Source: a virus. From it: 24,496 nucleotides of DNA. The stretch covers positions 1-24,496 of the IMG/VR virus record IMGVR_UViG_3300037587_000401; one strand, given 5' to 3'. Both the position numbers and the translations under genes were made by a program. Positions 12,264-19,280 of the stretch are shown piece after piece. The notes below the pieces were generated by a model. It saw nothing but the letters and a program-made list of their open reading frames with translations, was not told where the DNA came from and searched no databases. The first letter of the stretch is position 1. Every line of letters begins with the position of its first letter.

Positions 12264-12881
12264 ATGTTTATTGAGCAGCTAGCAAATAAAATGTCATTAG
12301 CAAAACGAGGATTAACTTACGGAATTGGGGTTAATGACTCTGATTATTTAACTAGCTATACGGTGAGCAGCAAGGAGCTTCGTTGTCCGTATTATACGGC
12401 GTGGTGCAACATGCTAAGGCGTTGTTACTATGAATCGTTCCTTGTTAAAAATCCAACATATAAAGGCTGTGCCGTTTGTGATGAGTGGCTTATTTTTAGT
12501 AATTTTAAGTCATGGGTTAAAACCCAAAGCTGGGAAGGGAAACATTTAGATAAAGACATCTTAGCTCAAGGCAATAAAATATATTCGCCGGAATTTTGCA
12601 TTTTTGTACCTACAGCCATAAATGTTTTATTTGTTGATCGTAGATCGAAGCGAGGAAAGTACCCGATTGGAGTTACAAGGATTAGAGGCAAATATAGATC
12701 ACGATGCCGATCAAATGGGAAGTACGAATATCTAGGGCTCTTTGATGCGCAAGAGCAGGCGTTTGATAAGTATAAAATATTTAAACTTAACGTAATAAAA
12801 GAAGCGGCGATGAAGCAGCCAGGGCCTTTAAGAAGCGCAATGCTTAACTACAAGATAGAGCCTTATCCGAAAATGGCTTAA
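12264..12881 (+). CDS. AP2-containing endonuclease-like phage protein
   Basis: 205 residues. The N-terminal two thirds match a common phage protein pattern: YGIGVNDSDY, CPYYTAWCNMLRRCY (41-55), NPTYKGCAVCDEWLIFSNFK, EGKHLDKDILAQGNKIYSPE and CIFVPTAINVLF. The C-terminal part (about 147-180) has YPIGVTRIRGKYRSRC and YEYLGLFDAQEQAFDKYK, a degenerate AP2 fold like that of its neighbour. Members are often labelled HNH endonuclease, but no clean HNH triad is visible, so nuclease activity is unproven. AAGGGGAG precedes the ATG. Confidence 0.65.
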   Translation: MFIEQLANKMSLAKRGLTYGIGVNDSDYLTSYTVSSKELRCPYYTAWCNMLRRCYYESFLVKNPTYKGCAVCDEWLIFSNFKSWVKTQSWEGKHLDKDILAQGNKIYSPEFCIFVPTAINVLFVDRRSKRGKYPIGVTRIRGKYRSRCRSNGKYEYLGLFDAQEQAFDKYKIFKLNVIKEAAMKQPGPLRSAMLNYKIEPYPKMA

Positions 12882-12912
12882 CTATGTCTAAAATTAATTA
12901 TTGGGGAATAAA

Positions 12913-13155
12913 ATGATGAATGACAAAAAACGATTAGTTGAAGTTTGTGCCGAATGCGGAGACGCCTGCTGTTGGCATGGTGAGCATATGTGCTGGGAAT
13001 CTAAAAACGCTGGCACCGTAAAGAAAACAGTTGAGGAATTAGATCGTGCCAACTCGGAACGCAAAGAACATTATTCGAAAGAAACAATGGTAAGAATTTA
13101 TGGAGAAGAAGCCCCGCACGGATATGAAGCGGAACAACCAATTATAGAGGGATAG
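12913..13155 (+). CDS. Cysteine-rich small phage protein
   Basis: 80 residues. VCAECGDACCWHGEHMCWES near the N-terminus supplies four to five cysteines and two histidines, a probable zinc site. A helical part with TVEELDRANSERKEHYSKET and a tail with YGEEAPHGYEAE follow, a combination shared by a widespread short phage family of unknown function. GGGGA six bases before the ATG at 12913; the TTG at 12901 is rejected. Confidence 0.65.
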   Translation: MMNDKKRLVEVCAECGDACCWHGEHMCWESKNAGTVKKTVEELDRANSERKEHYSKETMVRIYGEEAPHGYEAEQPIIEG

Positions 13156-13158
13156 ATC

Positions 13159-13335
13159 ATGGAAACTGTTTATTTATATTTAGCATTTAGCTACTTATTT
13201 ATGTTCGGACTAACTTTTGAGTTTGATGGGCCATGGTGGCTTGATGTTGTGTTTATTGCTTTGGCTCCGTTAATAATGCCAGTATTTATTGGTAAGTTTC
13301 ATGGCTCTATGTCTTTTTACAAAGGTGGTAAATAA
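13159..13335 (+). CDS. 58-residue membrane protein
   Basis: METVYLYLAFSYLFMFGLTF, then EFDGPWWLDVVFIALAPLIM and a basic tail. Two membrane helices with a short acidic loop. GAGGGA six bases before the ATG. Its stop fuses with the next start (TAATG). Confidence 0.5.
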   Translation: METVYLYLAFSYLFMFGLTFEFDGPWWLDVVFIALAPLIMPVFIGKFHGSMSFYKGGK

Positions 13336-13496
13336 TGGAAACTCTCAACAATAAAGAGCTAGATTCTGCAATAGAAAAGCAAGCAATAGAGCGTAACGCA
13401 AGAAAGGCATCAAAGATAACCGGCAATCGAATCTGGGACATTGCCACGCGCAATAACCTTAAGCCAAAAGTGATTAAACTTAAAAAGATGTATTAA
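13335..13496 (+). CDS. 53-residue basic protein
   Basis: METLNNKELDSAIEKQAIER then NARKASKITGNRIWDIATRN and a lysine-rich end. Helical and basic, possibly DNA- or RNA-binding. Translation is coupled to the membrane gene; AAAGGTGG lies upstream. Confidence 0.5.
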   Translation: METLNNKELDSAIEKQAIERNARKASKITGNRIWDIATRNNLKPKVIKLKKMY

Positions 13497-13504
13497 AACC
13501 AAGG

Positions 13505-13520
13505 CCGCTTAATCGCGGTT
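13505..13520 (+). terminator. Intergenic hairpin, loop TTAATC
   Basis: CCGC (13505-13508) pairs with GCGG (13515-13518), followed by TTT. A short stem; weak terminator or processing signal of the recurring loop family. Confidence 0.4.
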
Positions 13521-13541
13521 TAATAAATAAAGGGGTAAATA

Positions 13542-13592
13542 ATGAAGCTATTCCATATAAAGCCTATTGACGCCGTAGGGAATAAGGTTTAA
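13542..13592 (+). CDS. 16-residue micro-ORF over a promoter
   Basis: MKLFHIKPIDAVGNKV with AAAGGGG eight bases upstream. The coding stretch overlaps the repeated promoter at 13567, so the frame may be incidental. Confidence 0.2.
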   Translation: MKLFHIKPIDAVGNKV

Positions 13593-13595
13593 TGT
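13567..13595 (+). promoter_or_regulatory. TTGACG promoter, repeated spacer family
   Basis: TTGACG (13567-13572), 17 bases, TAATGT (13590-13595). GTAGGGAATAAGG (13575-13587) is identical to, and identically placed as, that of the promoter at 7990. It drives the 13663 gene and the block after it. Confidence 0.55.
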
Positions 13596-13662
13596 GATTA
13601 GATAAACAACAATTAGCCCTAAACACTAAAGCCATAACTATCAATACAAGTAGGAATAAATT

Positions 13663-14781
13663 ATGAACAACGAAAAACTTAAAGTCGGGCAGGTATGGAC
13701 TCCGAATGATGATCGTAAATACTTCACTAAAGGTCAAGGGTATGAAATAACAAAAGACCTTGGTAATGGTGATTTCTATATTGAGGATAATGACGAGTCA
13801 CAACCTCACTCGATTGATGAGCGGTGGATTAATGACAACTTTACATTAATGCCTCAAAAAGAAACCGAAATGAACACAAAAAAAATGATACCAATCGATT
13901 GCGCGAACAACATCACCCCAATAGTTATTGGTGACGGGTATTACAATAGCGGTCAAAAATTCAATAAATTTGTTGATCAAGCCATTCTTGATAGAATTAA
14001 TAATGCCAGCGGTGAAAGCCTAAGCAATGATCATTTGTTTATAACGTCATTCGCAGACCGCCCAAACACTGGTAAGCAGCCAGTGGGTGATGATGTAATA
14101 ATTGATACAGGGCGTTATACAGATGAAGCTAAGAATATTAATTGGAAATACATTGATAATTGGAAGCCAAACCACGCCGCCATGCTAAAACAATACCAAG
14201 CAGAGCAACTAGCAGAGGAAGCTAAACGAATGGATAACATAACTATGCTTAACAATATCGACATAAACGAAATAACCAGCAAGGTAATCCACAAAACCAA
14301 CTCAGCAGTAAAAACCCTTGAGCAGTTAAACTATTCATACAATGGCGCCGAACTATGGAAGCCACCAATTGGCAAGAAGCCTGATTATATTAAAACTCCA
14401 ACATTCACGCAGGCAATGGCTGATGATTGGGAGTTGCCGCCTATTGGGTATGTAGGCGTAATGCTGAGCGATTCGGTTGAATTGAACGTTAAGATCCAGT
14501 GGAGTAGAGGCGATAAGATTGAGATTATAGCTAACGTTAAAGGGTCTGATTTCAGAAACGGCCTTGGTACTGTCGCTTACAACATAACAAAGCAAGAGGT
14601 TAATACTTTTAACGCGGTTAAACTTTTATCAAAAACACCAATCCAGACAGATGAAGATAAAGCGATTGATGATTTAGATGTGGCTTTAAGCGCCAACCGA
14701 GAACTTTTAAGTGTGTTTACGGATGTCATTAACGCAATCAAGGGCGGTAAAATTCACGACGTTAAATGGGTAGGTAAGTAA
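13663..14781 (+). CDS. 372-residue modular phage protein
   Basis: Residues 1-65 form a small beta module starting LKVGQVWTPNDDRKYFTKG and ending DESQPHSIDERWINDNF; a related GQVW module occurs at the C-terminus of the 15579 gene. After a linker, residues 70-190 (PIDCANNITPIVIGDGYYNS; WKYIDNWKPNHAAMLKQYQA), a coiled segment and a C-terminal domain (GYVGVMLSDSVELNVKIQWS, about 265-315) follow. The largest gene in the small-gene region, with the ribosome site AGGAATAAATT. An internal ATG at 13870 lacks a ribosome site. No function assigned. Confidence 0.65.
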   Translation: MNNEKLKVGQVWTPNDDRKYFTKGQGYEITKDLGNGDFYIEDNDESQPHSIDERWINDNFTLMPQKETEMNTKKMIPIDCANNITPIVIGDGYYNSGQKFNKFVDQAILDRINNASGESLSNDHLFITSFADRPNTGKQPVGDDVIIDTGRYTDEAKNINWKYIDNWKPNHAAMLKQYQAEQLAEEAKRMDNITMLNNIDINEITSKVIHKTNSAVKTLEQLNYSYNGAELWKPPIGKKPDYIKTPTFTQAMADDWELPPIGYVGVMLSDSVELNVKIQWSRGDKIEIIANVKGSDFRNGLGTVAYNITKQEVNTFNAVKLLSKTPIQTDEDKAIDDLDVALSANRELLSVFTDVINAIKGGKIHDVKWVGK

Positions 14782-15077
14782 TGACCAAGCCACAATACAA
14801 AGGCCACCAAATCGAAACTAACATTAATGGTGATTTTGTTTACTCGGATAATAAGCAGTTGGTATCTGATGAAGTTTGGCGGTCATGCGGTCATTGTGGG
14901 CTTGAAATAACTAAAGAAAAGCACGACGGCTGTCTGGGTGAATTACCCGGCGTTATGAATGCTTGTTGTGGTCATGGGTTAACTTCAGCTGCTTATGTTC
15001 AATTACCGACTAGTCGCATCATCAATGGTCGACTAGCCAAGAAGCGTATCAAGAAGCTAAAGGATCAAAACAGATGA
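14781..15077 (+). CDS. Cysteine/histidine-rich phage protein
   Basis: 98 residues, start fused to the previous stop (TAATG). CGHCGLEITKEKHDGCLGEL then PGVMNACCGHGLTSAAYVQL provides six cysteines and several histidines, likely one or two zinc sites. HDGCLGELPGVMNACCGHG is a block I associate with a short family found in many phages; function unknown. Confidence 0.65.
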   Translation: MTKPQYKGHQIETNINGDFVYSDNKQLVSDEVWRSCGHCGLEITKEKHDGCLGELPGVMNACCGHGLTSAAYVQLPTSRIINGRLAKKRIKKLKDQNR

Positions 15078-15259
15078 TTAATTCACCGAATATAAGCACC
15101 TTGGTTGTGGAGTTAATGGTAAGAAAAGAAGTCATAATGACACTTGAATATTATCTTTACGGATCGCTACTATTGCTTATTGGATTTATAGCGGGCTTGG
15201 TAGCGGTCCCATTTTTACATTGGATTATGGTCGGGAGAAATAATGGAAAAATTAAATGA
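15074..15259 (+). CDS. 61-residue membrane protein
   Basis: One membrane helix (YYLYGSLLLLIGFIAGLVAV) with a basic C-terminus. The ATG at 15074 overlaps the previous stop (ATGA) with AAAGGA upstream. Starts at 15116 and 15137 are alternatives that keep the helix. Confidence 0.5.
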   Translation: MINSPNISTLVVELMVRKEVIMTLEYYLYGSLLLLIGFIAGLVAVPFLHWIMVGRNNGKIK

Positions 15260-15572
15260 TTTAGAGTTAGAAAAGAGTATCGCTGAAATTGAGGGCATCG
15301 AAGTTAGTGAATCAGTGATGATGCTTAGAGGCAATCCAATCCCAACTGGCAGGGGGTTAATTACCGATGAATACATCGAATACGACCCACTAACCAACTG
15401 GTTATTACTTGGGCCATTAATGCTAAAGTATGAGGTTCAGATTTCGTATGATAGCGGATTCGCTGTGATTCATCGCAAAAACGTTAAAGCTTGGGGCGTT
15501 ACCGCGATAAAATCAGATAAGGCTGGCATACCCCGAGCTATACTAGAATGCATCATTAAAGCCAATGAGTAG
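15243..15572 (+). CDS. NinX / DUF2591-like phage protein
   Basis: 109 residues. The signature YDPLTNWLLLGPLMLKYEVQ then SDKAGIPRAILECIIKAN matches the pattern of the P22 NinX/DUF2591 family (NP..D.WPI...I...; NPLRA....), found in lambdoid nin regions and many other phages. It has no known activity. GGGAGAAATA precedes the ATG, which lies 17 bases inside the preceding gene. Confidence 0.6.
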   Translation: MEKLNDLELEKSIAEIEGIEVSESVMMLRGNPIPTGRGLITDEYIEYDPLTNWLLLGPLMLKYEVQISYDSGFAVIHRKNVKAWGVTAIKSDKAGIPRAILECIIKANE

Positions 15573-15578
15573 GTGAAT

Positions 15579-15902
15579 ATGTCTTGCCAAAAGATGTCAT
15601 TCGCTAGCAAAGGTGAAGCGGCTAATTTTTGCAGAGGAAACAACACCAGCAGGCATAAGGGCATAAGGGGTAAAGTAAGGTTTTATGTCTGCGATAAATG
15701 CAATAATTGGCACATTACTTCAAGTTCGAAAAAACAACAAAGATCGATAAGGAAGAAATTAAAAAGTATCGGTATTAGAACTGGTCAAGTTTGGGAAAAC
15801 CAACACGGCCAAACAATAGAAGTTATCGAGCCGCCCACTAACTTTAACGGGTTACGCCAGTGGCTTATGGATTTTAGATTGGTTAACAACAAGAGAGGGT
15901 AA
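15579..15902 (+). CDS. Zinc-finger plus GQVW-module protein
   Basis: 107 residues. The N-terminal half has SCQKMSFASKGEAANFC and, after a basic loop, FYVCDKCNNWHITS: Cys, C-X2-C and His ligands like small phage zinc fingers ending CxxCxxWHLT. The C-terminal half (from about 64) begins IRTGQVWENQHGQTIEVIEP, the same module type as the N-terminus of the 13663 gene. A GTG two codons earlier is less well placed; AGGTG five bases before 15579 decides the start. Confidence 0.6.
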   Translation: MSCQKMSFASKGEAANFCRGNNTSRHKGIRGKVRFYVCDKCNNWHITSSSKKQQRSIRKKLKSIGIRTGQVWENQHGQTIEVIEPPTNFNGLRQWLMDFRLVNNKRG

Positions 15903-15903
15903 G

Positions 15904-16101
15904 ATGGATATTGAAGATACAAAAAGCGTAATAGTATACATTGGTCTCACGGTGTTAGTTACTGTTGCTATCTGGTGGGTGGGCAGTTTCTTTGCCAAAA
16001 GCGTAAGTGATTACGAAGTAATAACACCAAAGCAAGGTGTTGAATGCGTAGTTGTCAGCCGCATGTTTAACACTAGCGTTGATTGCTGGAAGTCAGACTA
16101 G
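15904..16101 (+). CDS. 65-residue membrane-anchored protein
   Basis: N-terminal membrane helix (VIVYIGLTVLVTVAIWWVG), then a short extracytoplasmic or cytoplasmic tail with PKQGVECVVVSRMFNTSVDCW. The tail block is a recognisable recurring phage sequence with two cysteines. GAGGGTAAG precedes the ATG, two bases after the previous stop. Confidence 0.6.
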   Translation: MDIEDTKSVIVYIGLTVLVTVAIWWVGSFFAKSVSDYEVITPKQGVECVVVSRMFNTSVDCWKSD

Positions 16102-16220
16102 TGAATAAGAAAATGATATACACAGCGCTTTGCATTGCTTTAGCTTTAATTGGTTCTGAGTATAATTCAGGATGGGCTCTCGCCGGCTCATTTATTACTT
16201 TCTTTATTATTATTGATTAG
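16101..16220 (+). CDS. 39-residue membrane protein, GTG start
   Basis: MNKKMIYTALCIALALIGSE then YNSGWALAGSFITFFIIIID-like hydrophobic end. Two membrane stretches. The GTG overlaps the upstream TAG, with GGAAG eight bases before; the ATG at 16113 is the alternative. Confidence 0.5.
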   Translation: MNKKMIYTALCIALALIGSEYNSGWALAGSFITFFIIID

Positions 16221-16228
16221 GGGGATTT

Positions 16229-16507
16229 ATGATTAAAGCAAAGCAAGGCCAAACTCTTTACTATGTTGATCCACAATTACAAAAAGGGAAATATGCTAAA
16301 CCGGTAGTTAGAAGCTATTTTATACATAGCCAGAAAACAGAATTACCACCAGAATATTGCGTTATAGAACGTATGCCTGTAACGCTTGCTAATGAATTAA
16401 TCGATCTTGGTAATCAGTTCTTTTTATCGAGAAGAAAAGCAGAATCTCACAGAGCAATGACAGAAAGATACTGGATGATATATTGGAAGCCAATAAAGAC
16501 AAACTAA
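16229..16507 (+). CDS. 92-residue basic phage protein
   Basis: MIKAKQGQTLYYVDPQLQKG, then RSYFIHSQKTELPPEYCVIE and a helical LSRRKAESHRAMTERYWM near the end. Basic throughout, no membrane segment. GGGGG four bases before the ATG. Not recognised. Confidence 0.6.
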   Translation: MIKAKQGQTLYYVDPQLQKGKYAKPVVRSYFIHSQKTELPPEYCVIERMPVTLANELIDLGNQFFLSRRKAESHRAMTERYWMIYWKPIKTN

Positions 16508-16534
16508 CAACTTAAACAAGAGAGAGGAATCATT

Positions 16535-16666
16535 ATGTACGGGCAAAATATGGAGTATTTAATTTATTTTATGATGGGGATCATTTGCGTATCAGTACCA
16601 CTGGGGTTGTGGAAGCTTGCAGATATCGTTTTATGGCTGTGGGATAGTTTTAATTACGTTGGCTAG
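16535..16666 (+). CDS. 43-residue membrane protein
   Basis: MYGQNMEYLIYFMMGIICVS then VPLGLWKLADIVLWLWDSFN. One or two membrane helices, tryptophan-rich. GAGGAA six bases before the ATG. Last gene before a terminator. Confidence 0.5.
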   Translation: MYGQNMEYLIYFMMGIICVSVPLGLWKLADIVLWLWDSFNYVG

Positions 16667-16678
16667 CATGACTGTCTT

Positions 16679-16704
16679 AAAGCCACTTTAACTAGTGGCT
16701 TTTC
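16679..16704 (+). terminator. Rho-independent terminator
   Basis: AAAGCCACT (16679-16687) pairs with AGTGGCTTT (16694-16702), loop TTAACT, then a short T-run. It ends the 13663-16666 unit. The stem resembles that at 8775. Confidence 0.75.
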
Positions 16705-16819
16705 GCTTTACCAAATAATAATTACAAATATCTAATGCAGCATTGATAAAATAACTAATTTAATTTAACAATAAGATGCCAACTAAAATTGGTAAACAAA
16801 CCCACTGGGAGTAACACTA

Positions 16820-17149
16820 ATGAAGATTAAACGCATAGCATTTGCTGTAATCGGATTAGCCCTAGCGGCATCAGTAAGCGCCACACCGATTCAAAGTGAT
16901 GGAACTTTAACCCTAACACCAAACGCTGCCTTTGATGGTCGCGTTGACGTTACGGAAAAAGACAACCAAGCCACTTTATCAATTAGCCGTGATTCCGTAA
17001 TGGTTATTACCATTGCAACGCTCGATTTCCGAAGTCCGAAATTTACATTGTCAAGCACTGACGATAAACAGGCATTAGAATTAACCTCTATCGATAGTGA
17101 GTTGACTGAGTTGACTGATTTGATTTATGAGGTTGGCTGGCAATCTTAA
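16820..17149 (+). CDS. Exported (Sec-signal) small protein
   Basis: 109 residues. MKIKRIAFAVIGLALAASVS then ATPIQ: a classical signal peptide with cleavage predicted after SVSA. The mature 85 residues are beta-rich (GRVDVTEKDNQATLSISRDS) with the internal repeat ELTELTDL encoded by a tandem GAGTTGACT. No lipobox, so periplasmic or secreted. GGGAG precedes the ATG and it is bounded by terminators on both sides, so it is its own transcription unit. No family recognised. Confidence 0.65.
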   Translation: MKIKRIAFAVIGLALAASVSATPIQSDGTLTLTPNAAFDGRVDVTEKDNQATLSISRDSVMVITIATLDFRSPKFTLSSTDDKQALELTSIDSELTELTDLIYEVGWQS

Positions 17150-17184
17150 CCAACTTATAAAAACTGCATTAATACAGAAAAATA

Positions 17185-17210
17185 AAAAACCTCACTAGTT
17201 GGGGTTTTTT
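17185..17210 (+). terminator. Rho-independent terminator
   Basis: AAAACCTCA pairs with TGGGGTTTT (one G-T pair), loop CTAGT, then TTATT. It separates the exported-protein gene from the CCA-adding enzyme unit. Confidence 0.8.
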
Positions 17211-17255
17211 ATTGTCTGAAACTTAATGAGCAAAACAGCTTTTTATAAAATGGAC

Positions 17256-17310
17256 TTGCTTTAGTGCAAAAGGTGCAATACTATGCATTCAGTCAGTGCA
17301 AACAATGCAA
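17256..17310 (+). promoter_or_regulatory. Promoter with paired GTGCAA repeats
   Basis: TTGCTT (17256-17261), 17 bases, TACTAT (17279-17284). GTGCAA occurs at 17264-17269 and 17273-17278 inside the spacer, and again as GTGCAA/ATGCAA at 17296-17301 and 17305-17310 downstream of the start. Within each pair the units are 9 bases apart, and the pairs are 32 bases apart (about three helical turns). This looks like two operators flanking the start site. Confidence 0.6.
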
Positions 17311-17325
17311 ATATAGCGAGGATAT

Positions 17326-18579
17326 ATGAATATTTACTTGGTTGGTGGGGCTGTTCGCGATGAGCTTCTAGGGCTAAAGCCTAAAGATTTAGATTACGTT
17401 GTTGTTGGCAGTACGCCCGAGGATATGTTGTCAAAAGGATTTAAACAGGTCGGGTCTAACTTCCCTGTATTTCTACACCCTGAGTCTGGCGATGAATATG
17501 CGCTAGCTAGAACAGAAGAAAGCACAGGTGATAAATACCAAGATTTCGATTGTTATTTTGGCAAAGACGTAACTCTTGTGGATGATTTATTCCGTAGAGA
17601 TTTAACTATTAACGCCATAGCTAAAAATATAGAAACTGGTGAGTATATAGATCCATTTCAAGGAATCTCAGATATTAACGATAAAATCATCAGGCATGTA
17701 TCGGATGCATTTAATGATGATCCTGTTCGAGTTCTTAGGGCGTTTAGGTTTCAATCTACACTAAATGGATACTGGTCTATTGATGGTCAGACTATGCTTA
17801 AAATTGAAAGTATGGCTAGTCAAGGCGATCTGGATAGCTTAACGCCAGAAAGGGTATGGAAGGAAATGGAGAAGGCGCTAGGCGGGCACAGAGCTGGTTT
17901 GTTTTTTACTAACCTGTCGGAGCTTGGTTTATTCCCTGAGATAGATGACCTATGGGTTACCCCTCAAAACAAGGATCATCACCCAGAAGGTAACGTTGGC
18001 ATACATACAAGTATGGTTGTTAATTACGCTGCAAATAACTTCGGGCAATACGTGGCTTTTGCTGGTCTGTGTCATGACTTTGGAAAGCCGATTTCTCACG
18101 GCGAAACTAGCAACGCTTTGCAGCATGAGATAAAAGGGCTTGATGTGATTAGGTCTTTTTGTGAGAAATGGAAGGTGCCTAATAGTTATCGCGATCTTGC
18201 ATTGATTACATGTGAATATCATACAAAGGTTCACGGGTGTTTAGGTAGAGGAGCAAACAAAGCCATGCGCCCAAAATCAATAATGAACTTATTTACGGCA
18301 ACCAATGCGATAGATAAGAAGGCAAGGTTTTATCATTTCCTAGAAGCTTGCGAGGCTGACGCTAAAGGGCGCGGCGGCGATTACCCCAATAAGCATTACC
18401 CGCAAAAAGATTATATGTGGGATTGCATAATGGCAGTTAAGCGAGTTGATACAAAAGAAATATCAATCGCCATGCTTGAAAAAGGTAAGTCAGGAATTGA
18501 TATTGGAGAAGCCATAAGAGTTGCCAGAATTGACGCCATAAGAAAGGTTTATAATGAATACACTAACGCGAAAGATTAA
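17326..18579 (+). CDS. cca: CCA-adding tRNA nucleotidyltransferase with HD domain
   Basis: 417 residues, full length for the bacterial type with a C-terminal HD domain. It adds or repairs the 3' CCA of tRNAs using CTP and ATP without a template. Blocks: LVGGAVRD (5-12), DLDYVVVG (21-28, catalytic Asp21/Asp23), FRRDLTINAIA (89-99), DDPVRVLRAFRF (131-142), then an HD phosphohydrolase with IHTSMVV (His227) and CHDFGKP (His250/Asp251) and a HEIKGL helix. All polymerase residues are intact. GAGGA precedes the ATG. Own promoter with repeat operators. No tRNA gene is visible in the window, so the substrates are presumably host tRNAs or phage tRNAs elsewhere. Confidence 0.95.
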   Translation: MNIYLVGGAVRDELLGLKPKDLDYVVVGSTPEDMLSKGFKQVGSNFPVFLHPESGDEYALARTEESTGDKYQDFDCYFGKDVTLVDDLFRRDLTINAIAKNIETGEYIDPFQGISDINDKIIRHVSDAFNDDPVRVLRAFRFQSTLNGYWSIDGQTMLKIESMASQGDLDSLTPERVWKEMEKALGGHRAGLFFTNLSELGLFPEIDDLWVTPQNKDHHPEGNVGIHTSMVVNYAANNFGQYVAFAGLCHDFGKPISHGETSNALQHEIKGLDVIRSFCEKWKVPNSYRDLALITCEYHTKVHGCLGRGANKAMRPKSIMNLFTATNAIDKKARFYHFLEACEADAKGRGGDYPNKHYPQKDYMWDCIMAVKRVDTKEISIAMLEKGKSGIDIGEAIRVARIDAIRKVYNEYTNAKD

Positions 18580-18718
18580 AAACAAGGGCTACAACCTTAA
18601 TGAGTTCTGCAAGCTTCAGGATATAGCATTAAGGACTTATCGGGCGCGAGAAAAGCCAAGCCACCCAAAGCACGAAACGCTAGTTAATCAGGTTGATGAA
18701 TTGGAGCAAAAACCATGA
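18554..18718 (+). CDS. Small helix-turn-helix-like protein
   Basis: 54 residues overlapping the cca 3' end: MNTLTRKIKNKGYNLNEFCK then LQDIALRTYRAREKPSHPKH and a helical tail ending TLVNQVDELEQKP. NLNEFCKLQDIALRTYRAR reads as a helix-turn-helix as in small phage regulators. AAAGG six bases before the ATG; the stop overlaps the next ATG. A remnant of a similar tail lies at 19281-19323. Confidence 0.55.
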   Translation: MNTLTRKIKNKGYNLNEFCKLQDIALRTYRAREKPSHPKHETLVNQVDELEQKP

Positions 18719-19011
18719 GCGATATAGTTAACAAGTGGATTCATGATCACTCGCTTGACTCTATAAGCATAAGCGACGAGGAACTTAAGGCGACTTACTT
18801 GGGTGAATGGAAGGTTGACGATCGATATAACGCACTCGTTGAGCGGTTAGCCAAGTATTACATCGACACAGAAAGCGTTAGCAATAAGGTAGCGATGGGG
18901 CTATGGAAAGAGTTTAAGCGATGGGCTAATTGCTGTGGTTACTCTAGCGAAGAAATAAGCTGTGCCAAGCGAAATAACCAATTTAGAATTAATATTAAGG
19001 ATGAATCATGA
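18715..19011 (+). CDS. 98-residue phage protein of unknown function
   Basis: MSDIVNKWIHDHSLDSISIS; the second half has YYIDTESVSNKVAMGLWKEF then KRWANCCGYSSEEISCAKRN, a helical pattern seen in short phage proteins. It overlaps both neighbours (ATGA at each end), so translation is coupled. No function assigned. Confidence 0.6.
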   Translation: MSDIVNKWIHDHSLDSISISDEELKATYLGEWKVDDRYNALVERLAKYYIDTESVSNKVAMGLWKEFKRWANCCGYSSEEISCAKRNNQFRINIKDES

Positions 19012-19277
19012 AAAAATATGAAAACAAAATCATCCCCGAGTCAGTAAAGAAAGTCCTAGTTAAAACAACGTGTGACATGTGCGGTGGTGAAATAAAAACA
19101 AACGGCTTTGACTATGATGAAGTTGAAATAAGCCGTGAGCATGGTTCTGTATATCCTGAAGGTGGATTTACAGACACGGATTTCATTGATTTATGCGGCA
19201 AGTGTTTTCAAGAAAAACTAATCCCTTGGCTTAAGAGTCAAGGCTGTGAAATACAAACTAAAGACACCGGATTTTAG
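19008..19277 (+). CDS. Zinc-binding small phage protein
   Basis: 89 residues. CDMCGGEIKTNGFDYDEVEI and later DLCGKCFQEKLIPWL give two C-X2-C pairs about 40 residues apart, with an acidic beta-rich insert (SREHGSVYPEGGF). Typical of rubredoxin-like phage zinc proteins that bind one metal. Translation is coupled to the preceding gene. Confidence 0.65.
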   Translation: MKKYENKIIPESVKKVLVKTTCDMCGGEIKTNGFDYDEVEISREHGSVYPEGGFTDTDFIDLCGKCFQEKLIPWLKSQGCEIQTKDTGF

Positions 19278-19280
19278 CGA

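Noticed and set aside
17264-17310. CRISPR-like repeat array
   Set aside because: Units are only 6 bases with 3-base spacers; this is an operator pattern, not repeats and spacers.
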